DNA of 41,207 nt from an uncultured Brachyspira sp. (GCF_910588665.1 NZ_CAJUPR010000015.1:1-41207); one strand, 5' to 3'; positions 1-8,839 are shown, counted from the first letter of the stretch. The notes: generated by a model not told the origin, from the sequence alone. Translations and numbers: made by a program.

Positions 1-2
1 CA

Positions 3-898
3 TTGCATAAAAATTTTATTAAAATAATCAGAGCAAAACAAACTATTTTTATTATTTTAATTTCTATTTCTTTTATTTCCTGCAATAAAAATATTTTAAG
101 CCCGGATATGAATTATAAGGATTCTTATTATCTGTATGGAGATTATATAGATTTATCTATAATAAACCAAAATGATTTAACTAATAAAATGAATGAATAT
201 TTAGATAGAAATCCTTATAATATGCTTTGCTTTAAAGGAAATATAGATTTAAATAAATTAAATATTATAAAAAGCTATATAAGTAATTCAGACAGATTAA
301 TATATTTGGATTTAAAAAACTGCACAAATTGGACAAAGACAAATAATTTGGATATTCATAATCAATAGAATTTTACAGGATTAACTAATTTATCGGCAAT
401 AAGACTGCCTTATGATTTTAAGCTGTCTGCGAATTATATGTTTAAAAACTGCATAAATTTAACTAATTAGGTACATTTGAAAACAGTAAAATAAAATATT
501 TAAAAATTCCAGATTCTGTTGAAACATGTTATCCAGGTTGTTTTTCTAATAGTTCTTTTGAAATATTAATTTTAGGAAATGCCTTAAAAATATTGGATAA
601 TAATTGTTTAATGCTATCTACAAATTTAAAAACTTTAGTTGTAAACAAAGCATTTGAAAGATTTAGTACTAATTCATTAGCTTATTGTTCAAATCTTACT
701 AAAATTGTATATTACGGAGATACAAATAAAAATATTATATTTTTGGGAAATGCATTTTATCAAGCTCCTACAAATGAACTGATTTTATACCTGCCGAATA
801 TTGAAAGACATGAGCTTGATAATTTCAGCTGGCCTAAGGAATATTATAAAAAGGCATACTGCAAAGGCGAGTTTGATATTAATGAAATTCTCAGATAG
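3..898 (+). pseudogene. Broken BspA-like leucine-rich-repeat lipoprotein gene
   Basis: Relic of a surface lipoprotein of the BspA-like leucine-rich-repeat type, common in spirochaetes. The first part opens with a hydrophobic segment and a lipobox-like ISFISC at residues about 22-27. In-frame TAG at 366-368 interrupts it; the same frame then continues with LRR-like text (NFTGLTNLSAIRLP) to TAG at 468-470. The reading continues one frame over from 470 (GTFENSKIKYLKIPDSV) to the natural stop at 896-898. Losing one base near 466-470 from an original AAT-TTA-GGT would explain the shift. The apparent TTG start at 3 lies at the window edge, so the gene may begin upstream. The repeat pattern (IxxLxIPDSVxxxxxxxF) supports the family. 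Two lesions argue for a pseudogene, though sequencing error is not excluded. Confidence 0.75.
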
Positions 899-972
899 AG
901 TTTAGGTAATAAAATACATATATATTTTTTATTTTTATATAATTATTTAGTAATATTAAATAAAAATTTTTC

Positions 973-1000
973 TTGTAAATATAAAAAATATTGATATACT
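973..1000 (+). promoter_or_regulatory. Sigma-70-type promoter of purMN
   Basis: TTGTAA at 973-978 and TATACT at 995-1000 are separated by 16 bases, about 50 bases before purM. No purine riboswitch-like structure is visible between it and the start codon. Confidence 0.5.
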
Positions 1001-1052
1001 TAAGCATTATTTTCATAAATTAAAAATTCATAAAAATATAAGGTAAATCATC

Positions 1053-2066
1053 ATGAGTGTTTCTTATAAAGACAGCGGAGTAAACAGAGAAGAAGGATAT
1101 AAAGCCGTTTCTCTTATGAAGGAAGCTGCATATAAAACTATGAATAGTAATGTTCTTAATAATATAGGAAGCTTTGCTGCTATGTATGAGCTTGGAAAAT
1201 ATAATAATCCTGTATTGGTATCTGGAACGGACGGAGTAGGTACAAAATTAGAAATAGCTTTTTCTATGAAAAAATATGATACGGTTGGAATAGATGCTGT
1301 TGCTATGTGCGTTAATGATGTGCTTTGTCATGGTGCTAAGCCTATTTTCTTTTTAGATTATCTAGCATGCGGAAAATTAAATAGTGAAACGGCTGCCTTA
1401 ATAGTAAAAGGTATTGCCGACGGATGTAAGGAGGCTGGAGCTGCTTTGATAGGAGGAGAAACTGCCGAGATGCCTGGTTTTTATAAAGAAGGAGATTATG
1501 ATATTGCAGGTTTTTGCGTTGGCGTTGCAGAAAAAGATAAAATTATTGACGGATCTAATGTATCAGAGGGCGATGCTGTTATAGGCATTGCTTCTTCAGG
1601 ATTTCACAGCAACGGATTTTCTCTTATAAGAAAGCTTGTATGCGATTATAATGCCTTATTTGAGGAAAAAAGAATAGGGGAAATTCTTTTAACTCCTACT
1701 AAAATATATGTTAAAAAAGTATTGCCTTTGCTTGAAAAATATAATATTAAGGGAATGGCTCATATTACGGGAGGCGGTTTAATAGAAAATCTTCCGCGCT
1801 CTATTGCAAAAGGATATAAAGCCGTAATAAATAAGAGCAGTTTTAATACTCCTAATATATTTGATTATATTAAATATATTGGAAATATTAAAGAAGAAGA
1901 GATGTATAATACTTTTAATATGGGCATAGGATTCGTTATAATAGCTTCCAAAGAGGATAAGAAGCATATCATAAATGATTTAAAATCTGAAAATGAAGAT
2001 TCCTATGATATAGGATATATAACTAAAAATGATAATGAGGATAAAAGCGGTATATGCTTAGAGTAG
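1053..2066 (+). CDS. purM: Phosphoribosylformylglycinamidine cyclo-ligase
   Basis: AIR synthetase: ATP-dependent closure of formylglycinamidine ribonucleotide to aminoimidazole ribonucleotide in cytosolic de novo purine synthesis. The protein is 337 residues, close to the family norm. It shows the nucleotide/metal motif DGVGTK at residues 60-65, GGETAEMPG at 134-142, and the conserved GIASSGFHSNG stretch near 180, all typical of the PurM/SelD/ThiL fold. ATG follows an AAGG at about 1040. The 3' end overlaps purN by 13 bases in another frame, so the pair is probably co-transcribed and translationally coupled. Its C-terminal residues are charged and look poorly conserved, which fits the overlap. 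Identification is firm. Confidence 0.96.
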   Translation: MSVSYKDSGVNREEGYKAVSLMKEAAYKTMNSNVLNNIGSFAAMYELGKYNNPVLVSGTDGVGTKLEIAFSMKKYDTVGIDAVAMCVNDVLCHGAKPIFFLDYLACGKLNSETAALIVKGIADGCKEAGAALIGGETAEMPGFYKEGDYDIAGFCVGVAEKDKIIDGSNVSEGDAVIGIASSGFHSNGFSLIRKLVCDYNALFEEKRIGEILLTPTKIYVKKVLPLLEKYNIKGMAHITGGGLIENLPRSIAKGYKAVINKSSFNTPNIFDYIKYIGNIKEEEMYNTFNMGIGFVIIASKEDKKHIINDLKSENEDSYDIGYITKNDNEDKSGICLE

Positions 2067-2623
2067 CAGTTTTAATTTCAGGCGGGGGGAGTAATTTAAA
2101 ATCATTAATAGAATCTCAGGATAATAATTATTACAAAATAGATATTGTTATTGCAGACAGAAACTGCGGAGGTTTAAGTATTGCTGAGAATGCTGGAATA
2201 AGAGCCATCATTATAGATAAAAAAATATATAAAAATGAATTATTTAAAAGAATAGATGAGGAGCTTTCAAATATAGATTTAATAGTATTGGCAGGTTTTT
2301 TATCCATAGCTGACAGTAATTTTATAAAAAAATGGGAGAGAAAAATTATTAATATACATCCTTCTCTTCTTCCTAAATACGGTGGAAAAGGAATGTACGG
2401 AATCCATGTTCATGAGGCTGTTATTGCAAATAAAGAAAATGAATCTGGATGCAGCGTGCATTATGTTACCGATACTATAGACGGAGGCGATATTATAATG
2501 CAGGCTAAGGTTTTAGTAAAAGAAAATGATACTCCTCAGGTTTTGCAGAAAAGAGTTTTAGAACAGGAACATAAAATACTGCCTCTTACAGTAAAAAAAT
2601 TGTCTGAGGATTTTGAAGTCTAA
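2054..2623 (+). CDS. purN: Phosphoribosylglycinamide formyltransferase
   Basis: GAR transformylase: moves a formyl group from 10-formyl-tetrahydrofolate to glycinamide ribonucleotide, the third step of purine synthesis. The 189-residue protein has the usual N-terminus (VLISGGGSNLKSLIE). By comparison with the E. coli enzyme the catalytic triad is N100 and H102 (in NIHPSLLPKYGG) and D143 (in TIDGGDI). The GGKGMYG form of the loop after the active-site motif is the variant seen in many anaerobes. The start lies inside purM, 13 bases before its stop. The other genes of the pathway are not in the window. Confidence 0.96.
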   Translation: MLRVAVLISGGGSNLKSLIESQDNNYYKIDIVIADRNCGGLSIAENAGIRAIIIDKKIYKNELFKRIDEELSNIDLIVLAGFLSIADSNFIKKWERKIINIHPSLLPKYGGKGMYGIHVHEAVIANKENESGCSVHYVTDTIDGGDIIMQAKVLVKENDTPQVLQKRVLEQEHKILPLTVKKLSEDFEV

Positions 2624-2667
2624 TTATATTTATCAGCTTATTTGCATATTATAATATATTTGAAAAA

Positions 2668-3150
2668 CTATTCTTCTTTTTTTATAATCTTTACTAAGGT
2701 TATAATATTTCCTTTTCTATTGAATTTAACTTCATCAAAATAAGATTTAATCATCATAATTCCCCTGCCGCTTTCACGGGCAAATCCATCTTCATTAATT
2801 ATTTTTGTCTGCTGTTTCGGTTTAAATCCTATGCCTTGATCTTTAACTATAATAGTAATATTTCCGTCTTCTATATTAAGATATAATTCAACATGCGTAT
2901 TTTTTGCCTTTTCTGTTTTTAAAAGCTCATTTAATTTTAAATGGTAAATATTTTTTTTAAGCCATTCCTTTTTGGTTTCATATAAAATATTGAGATTTCC
3001 ATGTTCTATGGCATTCATAATAACTTCGTATAATGCCGCTGAAAATAAATCTTTCTCATCATTCGGTATATAGTTTCTTATTTCCAATAATATGTTTTCT
3101 ATTAATGATGTAATATCTTCTAAATTATTCTCAAGTATGTATTTTTTCAT
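2668..3150 (-). CDS. Anti-sigma-factor-type ATP-binding protein (RsbW/SpoIIAB-like)
   Basis: A 160-residue stand-alone GHKL (HATPase_c) domain of the serine kinase/anti-sigma type. The N box is E42, N46, H50 in YEVIMNAIEHGN. The G1 box is DQGIGF at 104-109 and the G2 region is GRGIMM at 128-133. There is no signal peptide, membrane segment or histidine-kinase dimerisation region, so it is cytosolic and probably controls a regulator through binding or serine phosphorylation. Its anti-anti-sigma partner and sigma factor are not in the window. It is divergent from rpmH and shares the 220-base region between them. Family assignment is good; the target is unknown. Confidence 0.82.
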   Translation of the reverse strand: MKKYILENNLEDITSLIENILLEIRNYIPNDEKDLFSAALYEVIMNAIEHGNLNILYETKKEWLKKNIYHLKLNELLKTEKAKNTHVELYLNIEDGNITIIVKDQGIGFKPKQQTKIINEDGFARESGRGIMMIKSYFDEVKFNRKGNIITLVKIIKKEE

Positions 3151-3228
3151 CTTAGCTTTATTATATCATTAAATAGTATAATATCAAATTTATAACTCAT
3201 ACATTTTATATATACAAACAGTGTAAAT

Positions 3229-3258
3229 TTGACAAAATATATATTGTATTTCTATAGT
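3229..3258 (+). promoter_or_regulatory. Upstream promoter of the rpmH cluster
   Basis: TTGACA at 3229-3234 and TATAGT at 3253-3258 with 18 bases between. It is the outer of two tandem sigma-70-type promoters ahead of rpmH. Confidence 0.5.
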
Positions 3259-3269
3259 ATTTTGTATGC

Positions 3270-3298
3270 TTGACAAAATAAACTTTATGTAGTAAAAT
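3270..3298 (+). promoter_or_regulatory. Main promoter of the rpmH cluster
   Basis: Consensus TTGACA at 3270-3275 and TAAAAT at 3293-3298 with an ideal 17-base spacer. Transcription should start near 3305, leaving a leader of about 65 bases before rpmH. I found no TTATCCACA-like DnaA boxes in 3151-3370. Confidence 0.7.
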
Positions 3299-3370
3299 AA
3301 TCCAGTATATTTATATAATTTTTTTAATTAGAGATTAATTAAAGAAATATAATCTTTAAGGAGACCATAT

Positions 3371-3514
3371 ATGAAACGAACTTATCAGCCAAGTAAGTTA
3401 CGCCGTGCCAGAAAATTCGGATTTTTTAAGCGTATGGCAACTAAGCATGGACGTGATGTTTTGAAACGCAGAAGAAGAAAGGGAAGATACCGCTTAACTT
3501 CAGCAGACGAGTAA
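3371..3514 (+). CDS. rpmH: 50S ribosomal protein L34
   Basis: A 47-residue, strongly basic protein with the L34 signature: MKRTYQPSKLRR at the start and the KHGRDVLKRRRRKGR region before the end. It is a component of the large ribosomal subunit. The start is set by AAGGAG at 3358-3363, seven bases before ATG. It opens the conserved rpmH-rnpA-yidD-yidC-khpB run. Family membership is certain. Confidence 0.98.
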   Translation: MKRTYQPSKLRRARKFGFFKRMATKHGRDVLKRRRRKGRYRLTSADE

Positions 3515-3570
3515 AAATATTAAGTGATTTTTAATCAGTACATATAGAAAAATTTTGCGGGGAATATTAT

Positions 3571-3915
3571 TTGAAATTATATAGTAAAGAGCGGTTAAAG
3601 CATAGAAATGATATATCAGTATTTTTTGATAAGAATAACAGCATAAGGCGGATATATAATTCAAGATATACTATACTGCTTTTGAAAAATAACCGTTTAT
3701 ATTCCAGATTTGCTGTAACTATAAAAAAAAATAGAACTAATTCGGTATGCAGAAATAAGGTTAAAAGAATAGTCAGGGAGATATACAGAACTCAAAAAGA
3801 TAAAATTCCTATCGGATATGATTATTTTATTATAGTTAATAGATTTGATAATTATAAATTTCCTTTATTTAATGATTGCAAAAGAGATTTGTTAAAATTA
3901 TTCCAGAAGGTTTAA
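3571..3915 (+). CDS. rnpA: Ribonuclease P protein component
   Basis: Protein subunit of RNase P, which binds the catalytic RNA and helps it mature tRNA 5' ends. The 114-residue basic protein begins KERLKHRNDISVFF and has the family's RNR-like signature RNKVKRIVREIYR at about residues 71-83. The start codon is TTG, with GCGGGGA at 3557-3563 as ribosome binding site. It lies 56 bases after rpmH and eight bases before yidD. The RNase P RNA gene is not visible here. Confidence 0.94.
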   Translation: MKLYSKERLKHRNDISVFFDKNNSIRRIYNSRYTILLLKNNRLYSRFAVTIKKNRTNSVCRNKVKRIVREIYRTQKDKIPIGYDYFIIVNRFDNYKFPLFNDCKRDLLKLFQKV

Positions 3916-3923
3916 TTATATCT

Positions 3924-4133
3924 ATGAAAAATATTCTTCTACTTTTGATTTTTTTTTATCAAAGAGCAGTGTCGCCTTATTTAAAACCTTCATGCAGATA
4001 TATACCGTCATGTTCGGAATATGCTAAAGAAGCTGTTATTAAATATGGTGCTGTAAAGGGCAGTTTTCTTGCATTTACCAGAGTACTTAGATGCAATCCT
4101 CTAGCAAAAAAAATATATGATCCTGTACCATAA
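3924..4133 (+). CDS. yidD: Membrane protein insertion efficiency factor YidD
   Basis: A 69-residue membrane-associated protein that helps YidC insert membrane proteins. It shows the family core: FYQRAVSPYL, then PSCRYIPSCSEYAKEA with the conserved cysteines, and GAVKGSFLAFTRVLRCNP. I place the start at ATG 3924 (MKNILLLLIFFYQ), which follows AGAAGG at 3905-3910. The open frame reaches back to 3876 inside rnpA, but that adds a non-conserved tail. It sits between rnpA and yidC as in many bacteria. Confidence 0.92.
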   Translation: MKNILLLLIFFYQRAVSPYLKPSCRYIPSCSEYAKEAVIKYGAVKGSFLAFTRVLRCNPLAKKIYDPVP

Positions 4134-4220
4134 TATTTTTATATGTTGTACTGTCCTTCGGTTTTAATTGTTTGAATAATCTTTTTGTTGTAATATTTAT
4201 TTAAGGAGCTTTAATAGTGT

Positions 4221-6092
4221 ATGAGCAGTAATAAAAGAATGTTTATAGCGATAGGACTTTCAGGTATAATTATGTTTCTATATATGTTCTATCAAGCTAA
4301 AATAGTTAAGCCTGTTTATAATAATAATATAAATACAAATTCTAATGCTGCAGTTGATAATGTAAAATCGGCGGAAACTAATATGTTAAATACTGATCAG
4401 ATGCAGAAAATAACGAAAGCAGAAAATAATGACACGCAGTTTAATAATGAAAAAACTATAGAAAATGAATATGTTGTAGCTGTTTTTAAAAACGGTTCGC
4501 TTTACTCATATAAATTAAAAAATTATCATCCTCAGGATTTAGGTAAAAATAATACTAACGAAATTATAGATATGGTAGAGCAGGTTTATGAAAATATATA
4601 TCCTTTTACTGTAACTTTTCAGAATCTTTCAAATTCTATAGCCATACCCGAAAACTTGTATTATAGGCTGATAGAGGAAGAAAATAATGATAATGTTATT
4701 TATAGTGCAAATGCATTTATTGACGGCTCGGAAATAAGAATAACTAAAACTTTTGCTTTCGGAGAAGATCCTTATCAATTAACAAATTCGGTTTCTATAG
4801 AGAATCTAAGCGAAAAAGATCTGCCTATGTTTTATTCATACTTTCTAGGTACTGGAATAGGACCCTATAGAACCGATAAAAATGCAGTAAGAGAGGACGC
4901 TACAAAGGCTCAGTATTTAATAAAAGGAAGCGGAAAATCTAAGATATTGTTAACAGGCGATATAGTAAAGGATAATATATTTTCAAGATTATTCGGATTG
5001 GGTTCTTCTTCAGGAGAGATTAAAACTAATCAGTTAAAATATAATATATATGAAGGAGAGGATAAATGGGCTGCCTTAAACAACAGATATTTTGCAATAA
5101 TATCTTCGCCCGCACAGTCTAACAGCGCGGTTTTTGAAACTATGACATTTTCAAAACCTTCAACCAATGAATACAGAAACGATTTTCATCTTGCTAATTT
5201 AGTATCAAAACATACTATTGCGGGCAGATCTTCGGTTACAGACAGTTATTCGGTATTTATAGGACCTAAAGCCAGAAATATTTTTTCAAAATATTATTTA
5301 GAAGAATCTTATGAATCCATATTTCAGGAGTCTTTCCTAGGAATTAATCTAAGACCTTTAACATATATATTAGATGTTATACTTAATGCTTTATATAATA
5401 TTACAAAAAATTATGCATGGGCTATACTTCTTTTTACTTTCCTATTTAAATTAGTAACTTTTCCGCTCAACAATGCATCGTATAAGTCTATGAAAAAGAT
5501 GCAGTTAGTCAATCCTAAAATAGAAAGAATAAGAGAGCAGTATAAAGATAATCCTGATAGGCTTAATGCTGAAATAATGGCTGTATACAAAAAGGAGAAG
5601 ATAAATCCTTTAGGAGGCTGTCTGCCTATGCTTCTGCCTTTTCCTTTATTAATAGCCTTTTTCTATCTCATGCAGTCTATGGTGGAGCTTAGAAATACGC
5701 CGTTTTTATGGATTGCAGACCTTTCTTCTCCTGATAAATTATTTGTATTTCCTCAGGGTATTCCGATAATAGGAGGATTTAATTTCAACTTGTTTCCTAT
5801 AGTGATGGCTGTTACCAGTTATTTAAGTATGAAACTGCAGCCTTCATCTTCAGCGGGAGGAGGATCCGCAGCTGCTCAGATGAAAATGATGACTGCTATT
5901 TTTCCGCTTATGATGCTGATTATGTTTTATAATTTTGCAAGCGGACTTGCTTTATATTGGACAGCACAGAATGTATTCAGTGTTATTCAGCAGTTTATAA
6001 CCGCAAAAATGGATAAGCTTAATAACAGCAAAATTGTTAATAAAAATGCTGTAAGACAGACATTGAAAAAGAAAAGAAGAAAAAAGAAGTAA
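4221..6092 (+). CDS. yidC: Membrane protein insertase YidC
   Basis: Inner-membrane insertase that works alone or with SecYEG. The 623 residues follow the diderm plan: an N-terminal membrane anchor (residues about 7-24), a large periplasmic domain (about 30-380), then the conserved five-helix core starting at NYAWAILLFTF. The core includes the cytoplasmic hairpin with KSMKKMQ and NPLGGCLPMLLPFPLL. The C-terminus is a basic tail rich in K and R, as in species where YidC binds ribosomes. AAGGAG at 4203-4208 precedes ATG by 12 bases. The family is certain. Confidence 0.97.
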   Translation: MSSNKRMFIAIGLSGIIMFLYMFYQAKIVKPVYNNNINTNSNAAVDNVKSAETNMLNTDQMQKITKAENNDTQFNNEKTIENEYVVAVFKNGSLYSYKLKNYHPQDLGKNNTNEIIDMVEQVYENIYPFTVTFQNLSNSIAIPENLYYRLIEEENNDNVIYSANAFIDGSEIRITKTFAFGEDPYQLTNSVSIENLSEKDLPMFYSYFLGTGIGPYRTDKNAVREDATKAQYLIKGSGKSKILLTGDIVKDNIFSRLFGLGSSSGEIKTNQLKYNIYEGEDKWAALNNRYFAIISSPAQSNSAVFETMTFSKPSTNEYRNDFHLANLVSKHTIAGRSSVTDSYSVFIGPKARNIFSKYYLEESYESIFQESFLGINLRPLTYILDVILNALYNITKNYAWAILLFTFLFKLVTFPLNNASYKSMKKMQLVNPKIERIREQYKDNPDRLNAEIMAVYKKEKINPLGGCLPMLLPFPLLIAFFYLMQSMVELRNTPFLWIADLSSPDKLFVFPQGIPIIGGFNFNLFPIVMAVTSYLSMKLQPSSSAGGGSAAAQMKMMTAIFPLMMLIMFYNFASGLALYWTAQNVFSVIQQFITAKMDKLNNSKIVNKNAVRQTLKKKRRKKK

Positions 6093-6145
6093 AATTATTA
6101 TTAGCAAATTAAAAAATTGCTTATCATATAGAAAGGAGGATATTT

Positions 6146-6850
6146 ATGTTAGTAAAAGAGTTTAGCGCTAAATCAGAAAAAGAAGCCGTTAATAAGGCAC
6201 TTGAAGAGCTTAATCTTACAGAGGATCAGGTTAGAATTGAGGTAATAGATAAAGGCAAGCGAACGCTGTTAGGTTTCGGGGAAGAGTCTCCTACTATTAT
6301 AAGAGTTTATTATGAAGAAATTTCCACAAATTTAGGCGAGTTTCAGTCTATAGTATCTAATATATTAAAATATATGGGTGTTGAAGCCGAAGTTAATGCC
6401 AAAGAAGAAAGCGAAAAAAGAATTTACATCAATATCTCTACGCAGGATTCCGGCGTTTTAATAGGCAAGAAAGGCGCAACATTAGAAGCTTTGCAGTTTA
6501 TCATTTCATTAATAGCTTCTAAAAAATTTAATGATGACGCTGAAAGACATATTATATTAGATGTTGACGGCTATAGAGAAAGAAGGGAAGAAACTTTGAA
6601 GCATATTGCCCGTCAGGCTGCTCAGCAGGCTAAAAAAACCAGAAGGGTTGTGTCTTTGGATCCTATGTCGCCTTATGAAAGAAGAATTATACATTTAGAA
6701 TTGCAAAATGATCAGGATGTTGAAACTAAAAGCGACGGTGAGCCTCCATACAGAAGCGTTAAAGTATATTCAAAGAGAAAAGGCGGATACAGCAGCAAAA
6801 GATATAATGACAGAAGCGGCTATAATAAATCATATTACAGAAACAGATAA
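6146..6850 (+). CDS. khpB: RNA-binding protein KhpB (Jag/SpoIIIJ-associated)
   Basis: Cytosolic RNA-binding protein with the three-part Jag layout. The Jag-N domain covers residues about 1-50 (KEFSAKSEKEAVNKALEEL). A KH domain covers about 75-145, with the loop IGKKGATLEALQ. An R3H domain covers about 148-210 (SPYERRIIHLELQ, then the SDGEPPYRSVKVY end). In other bacteria KhpB pairs with KhpA to control cell-wall and division genes post-transcriptionally. The tail is rich in Y, S, R and K and looks disordered. GAAAGGAGG precedes the ATG. It is the last gene of the yidC cluster and is followed by a strong bidirectional terminator. Confidence 0.93.
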   Translation: MLVKEFSAKSEKEAVNKALEELNLTEDQVRIEVIDKGKRTLLGFGEESPTIIRVYYEEISTNLGEFQSIVSNILKYMGVEAEVNAKEESEKRIYINISTQDSGVLIGKKGATLEALQFIISLIASKKFNDDAERHIILDVDGYRERREETLKHIARQAAQQAKKTRRVVSLDPMSPYERRIIHLELQNDQDVETKSDGEPPYRSVKVYSKRKGGYSSKRYNDRSGYNKSYYRNR

Positions 6851-6890
6851 TATTGATATTATTTAAATCTGTAATTATATTAATTATAAA

Positions 6891-6922
6891 AAAGATGTTC
6901 ATAATATATTATGAACATCTTT
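6891..6922. terminator. Bidirectional terminator, perfect 32-base palindrome
   Basis: Bases 6891-6922 equal their own reverse complement (AAAGATGTTCATAAT, then its mirror). The arms give A and T tracts on both sides, so it can end khpB on the plus strand and galE on the minus strand, whose stops face each other here. Confidence 0.8.
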
Positions 6923-6940
6923 CATCGTTTTAATAAAAAA

Positions 6941-7933
6941 TTATCTGTCATTATATCCGTTCGGGTAATTTTTATGCCAATTCCAAGCGGTTTGAACTAT
7001 TGTTTCCAATGAATCTATAGCAGGAGTCCATCCTAAAATTTCTTTTGCTTTTTTGCTGCTTGCTATAAGCTCTGATGAATCTCCCGCTCTTCTGGGACAA
7101 ATTTCTGCAGGTATAGGGTGCCCCGTTACTTTTCTAGCCACTTCAATAACTTCTTTTACGCTGAATCCGTTTCCGTTTCCTAAATTGCACGAAACACTTT
7201 TACCGCCTTTTTTCAGATAGTTCATAGCGGCAATATGAGCCAAAGCCAAATCGCATACATGTATATAATCTCTTAGGCAGGTGCCGTCCGGAGTAGGGTA
7301 ATCATCACCGAATATTTTTATAGATTCCCTTTTTCCCAAAGGAACCTGAAGTATAAGAGGTATTAAATGCGATTCAGGGCTATGGTCTTCGCCTATATGT
7401 CCGTTGGGATGTGCTCCTGATGCATTAAAATATCTTAAAGCCGTATAATTAAAATCATAAGCTTTAGAATACCAAGAAAGTATTTTTTCTAATGCCAGTT
7501 TACTGTCTCCGTAAGGATTTGACGGCTCTTTACGGCATTCTTCTTCCAAAGGTATTTTTTCAGGTTCTCCGTAAACCGCTGCTGTAGATGAAAATATAAA
7601 ATTCTTTATTTTTGCCTTAAGCATGCAGTTAAGCAGATTTATTGAATTAGATACATTATTATAATAATATTTAGCCGGATTTTTAACGCTTTCTCCAACT
7701 TCTATATAGGCGCATAAATGCATTACTGAATCAATATCATGACTTTTAAAAATTTTATCAAGTAAAACGCTGTCTCCTATATTGCCATGATAAAAACTGC
7801 TGCAGTCTTTTACGGCATCTTTATGTCCGTATTCCAGCGAATCCACAACAACAGTTTCTATATTTTGTTTTAAAAGTTCGTTAACTACATGAGAGCCTAT
7901 ATATCCTGCTCCTCCGCATACTAAAACAGCCAT
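6941..7933 (-). CDS. galE: UDP-glucose 4-epimerase
   Basis: Interconverts UDP-glucose and UDP-galactose in the cytosol, feeding galactose into glycans and lipo-oligosaccharides. The 330-residue extended short-chain dehydrogenase has the NAD-binding GGAGYIGS at residues 7-14. The catalytic pair is Y141 and K145 (YGDSK), after SSTAAVYGEPE. The substrate-binding region includes RYFNASGAHP and LRDYIHVCDLALAH. Length and motifs match GalE rather than dTDP-glucose dehydratase. A CGGAG lies just before ATG. There are no Leloir-pathway neighbours, which suggests a biosynthetic role. Confidence 0.93.
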   Translation of the reverse strand: MAVLVCGGAGYIGSHVVNELLKQNIETVVVDSLEYGHKDAVKDCSSFYHGNIGDSVLLDKIFKSHDIDSVMHLCAYIEVGESVKNPAKYYYNNVSNSINLLNCMLKAKIKNFIFSSTAAVYGEPEKIPLEEECRKEPSNPYGDSKLALEKILSWYSKAYDFNYTALRYFNASGAHPNGHIGEDHSPESHLIPLILQVPLGKRESIKIFGDDYPTPDGTCLRDYIHVCDLALAHIAAMNYLKKGGKSVSCNLGNGNGFSVKEVIEVARKVTGHPIPAEICPRRAGDSSELIASSKKAKEILGWTPAIDSLETIVQTAWNWHKNYPNGYNDR

Positions 7934-8055
7934 ATTCTAACACTCCGAATTAGAAAAATTATTATATTTACAGTATAATTAAATTATAAAAAAAGTCAAA
8001 GAATTATTTTTAATAAATTATAATTTTTAAATATTGTTAAGATTAAATTATAAAA

Positions 8056-8088
8056 ATTGCGAGCTTCTGGCATTCGCAAGAATGACAG
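8056..8088 (-). terminator. Terminator-like hairpin, possible dispersed repeat
   Basis: On the minus strand TTGCGA, an 11-base loop and TCGCAA (8079-8057) are followed by TTTTTATAATTT, the form of an intrinsic terminator for the thioesterase gene upstream. The patch 8056-8100 is visibly richer in G and C than its surroundings and may be a copy of a small repeat. Confidence 0.5.
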
Positions 8089-8136
8089 AAACTTTAAGCG
8101 AACAATTTTTATTAGCAATAATAAGAAATTATAATT

Positions 8137-8649
8137 TTAAGGGAGATTTATTATTTTAGGGTCAGTATCTTTTTTATCTGCAAACCAATCCTCTTCATTA
8201 TTTGGATCCATCTCTGCTATTTTTTCTAATCCCATGCATATATATGTGCCCTTAGCCGTTACAGCCACTTTATCATCATTTAAAAGTATGTATCCCTTTC
8301 CTTCAAATATTCTTCCGTCTCCGGAAGTTATTTTTCCTATTATTCTTATTTGTTCATTAATAGGTACAGGTCTTTTGTATTTTGAATTAAGCGTCATAGT
8401 AACGCCCCATTTATCTTCTCCCGTATAAGGCATCATAGCTCTTCCTATTGTTTCATCTAAAATAGCCGCAAGTATTCCGCCATGAACTCTTGAAGGGTAT
8501 CCCTGATGAACATCTTTAAAAGTTACTAATGCGCATAATGATTTATCTTCAAGCTCATAAAACTCGGCTTTCAGGCTCAAATCATTTTTTAATCCGCATA
8601 CCATACACATTCTTGAATTACTCTGCTTATTCAATACTTTTAATTCCAT
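8137..8649 (-). CDS. PaaI-family hotdog-fold thioesterase
   Basis: Probable acyl-CoA thioesterase of the hotdog fold, 170 residues, cytosolic. The 4HBT/PaaI signature is VHGGILAAILDETIGRA, with HGG at 56-58 and the acidic residue D65 in the central helix. The strand TMTLNSKYKRPVPINEQIRIIGKI follows. An N-terminal pair of cysteines in CMVCGL is seen in some relatives of this subfamily. The substrate cannot be told from sequence. An AAGGAT precedes ATG. It lies upstream of galE in the same direction but with a 203-base gap and a likely terminator between them. Confidence 0.82.
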   Translation of the reverse strand: MELKVLNKQSNSRMCMVCGLKNDLSLKAEFYELEDKSLCALVTFKDVHQGYPSRVHGGILAAILDETIGRAMMPYTGEDKWGVTMTLNSKYKRPVPINEQIRIIGKITSGDGRIFEGKGYILLNDDKVAVTAKGTYICMGLEKIAEMDPNNEEDWFADKKDTDPKIINLP

Positions 8650-8776
8650 AAAAAAAATCCTTATTTAAAAATCTGCTTTAATTTTAATAATATATATTAA
8701 TATTTTAATATAAAAAAACAATATTACCATTTCTTTATTTATCAGTTTTATATATAAATAAAAATATTTTGTTTAG

Positions 8777-8805
8777 TTGACAAAAATGTAAATTAAACTT
8801 AATAT
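8777..8805 (+). promoter_or_regulatory. Promoter of the YtxH envelope operon
   Basis: TTGACA at 8777-8782 and TAATAT at 8800-8805, spacer 17. It should drive the four genes from 8840 to 11535. Confidence 0.65.
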
Positions 8806-8839
8806 TGAAAATAAGTTATGTAACTAGGAGGATATTGTT

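Noticed and set aside
3876..3923. Longer start for yidD at 3876
   Set aside because: It would overlap rnpA and adds a non-conserved tail; ATG 3924 gives the normal family length.
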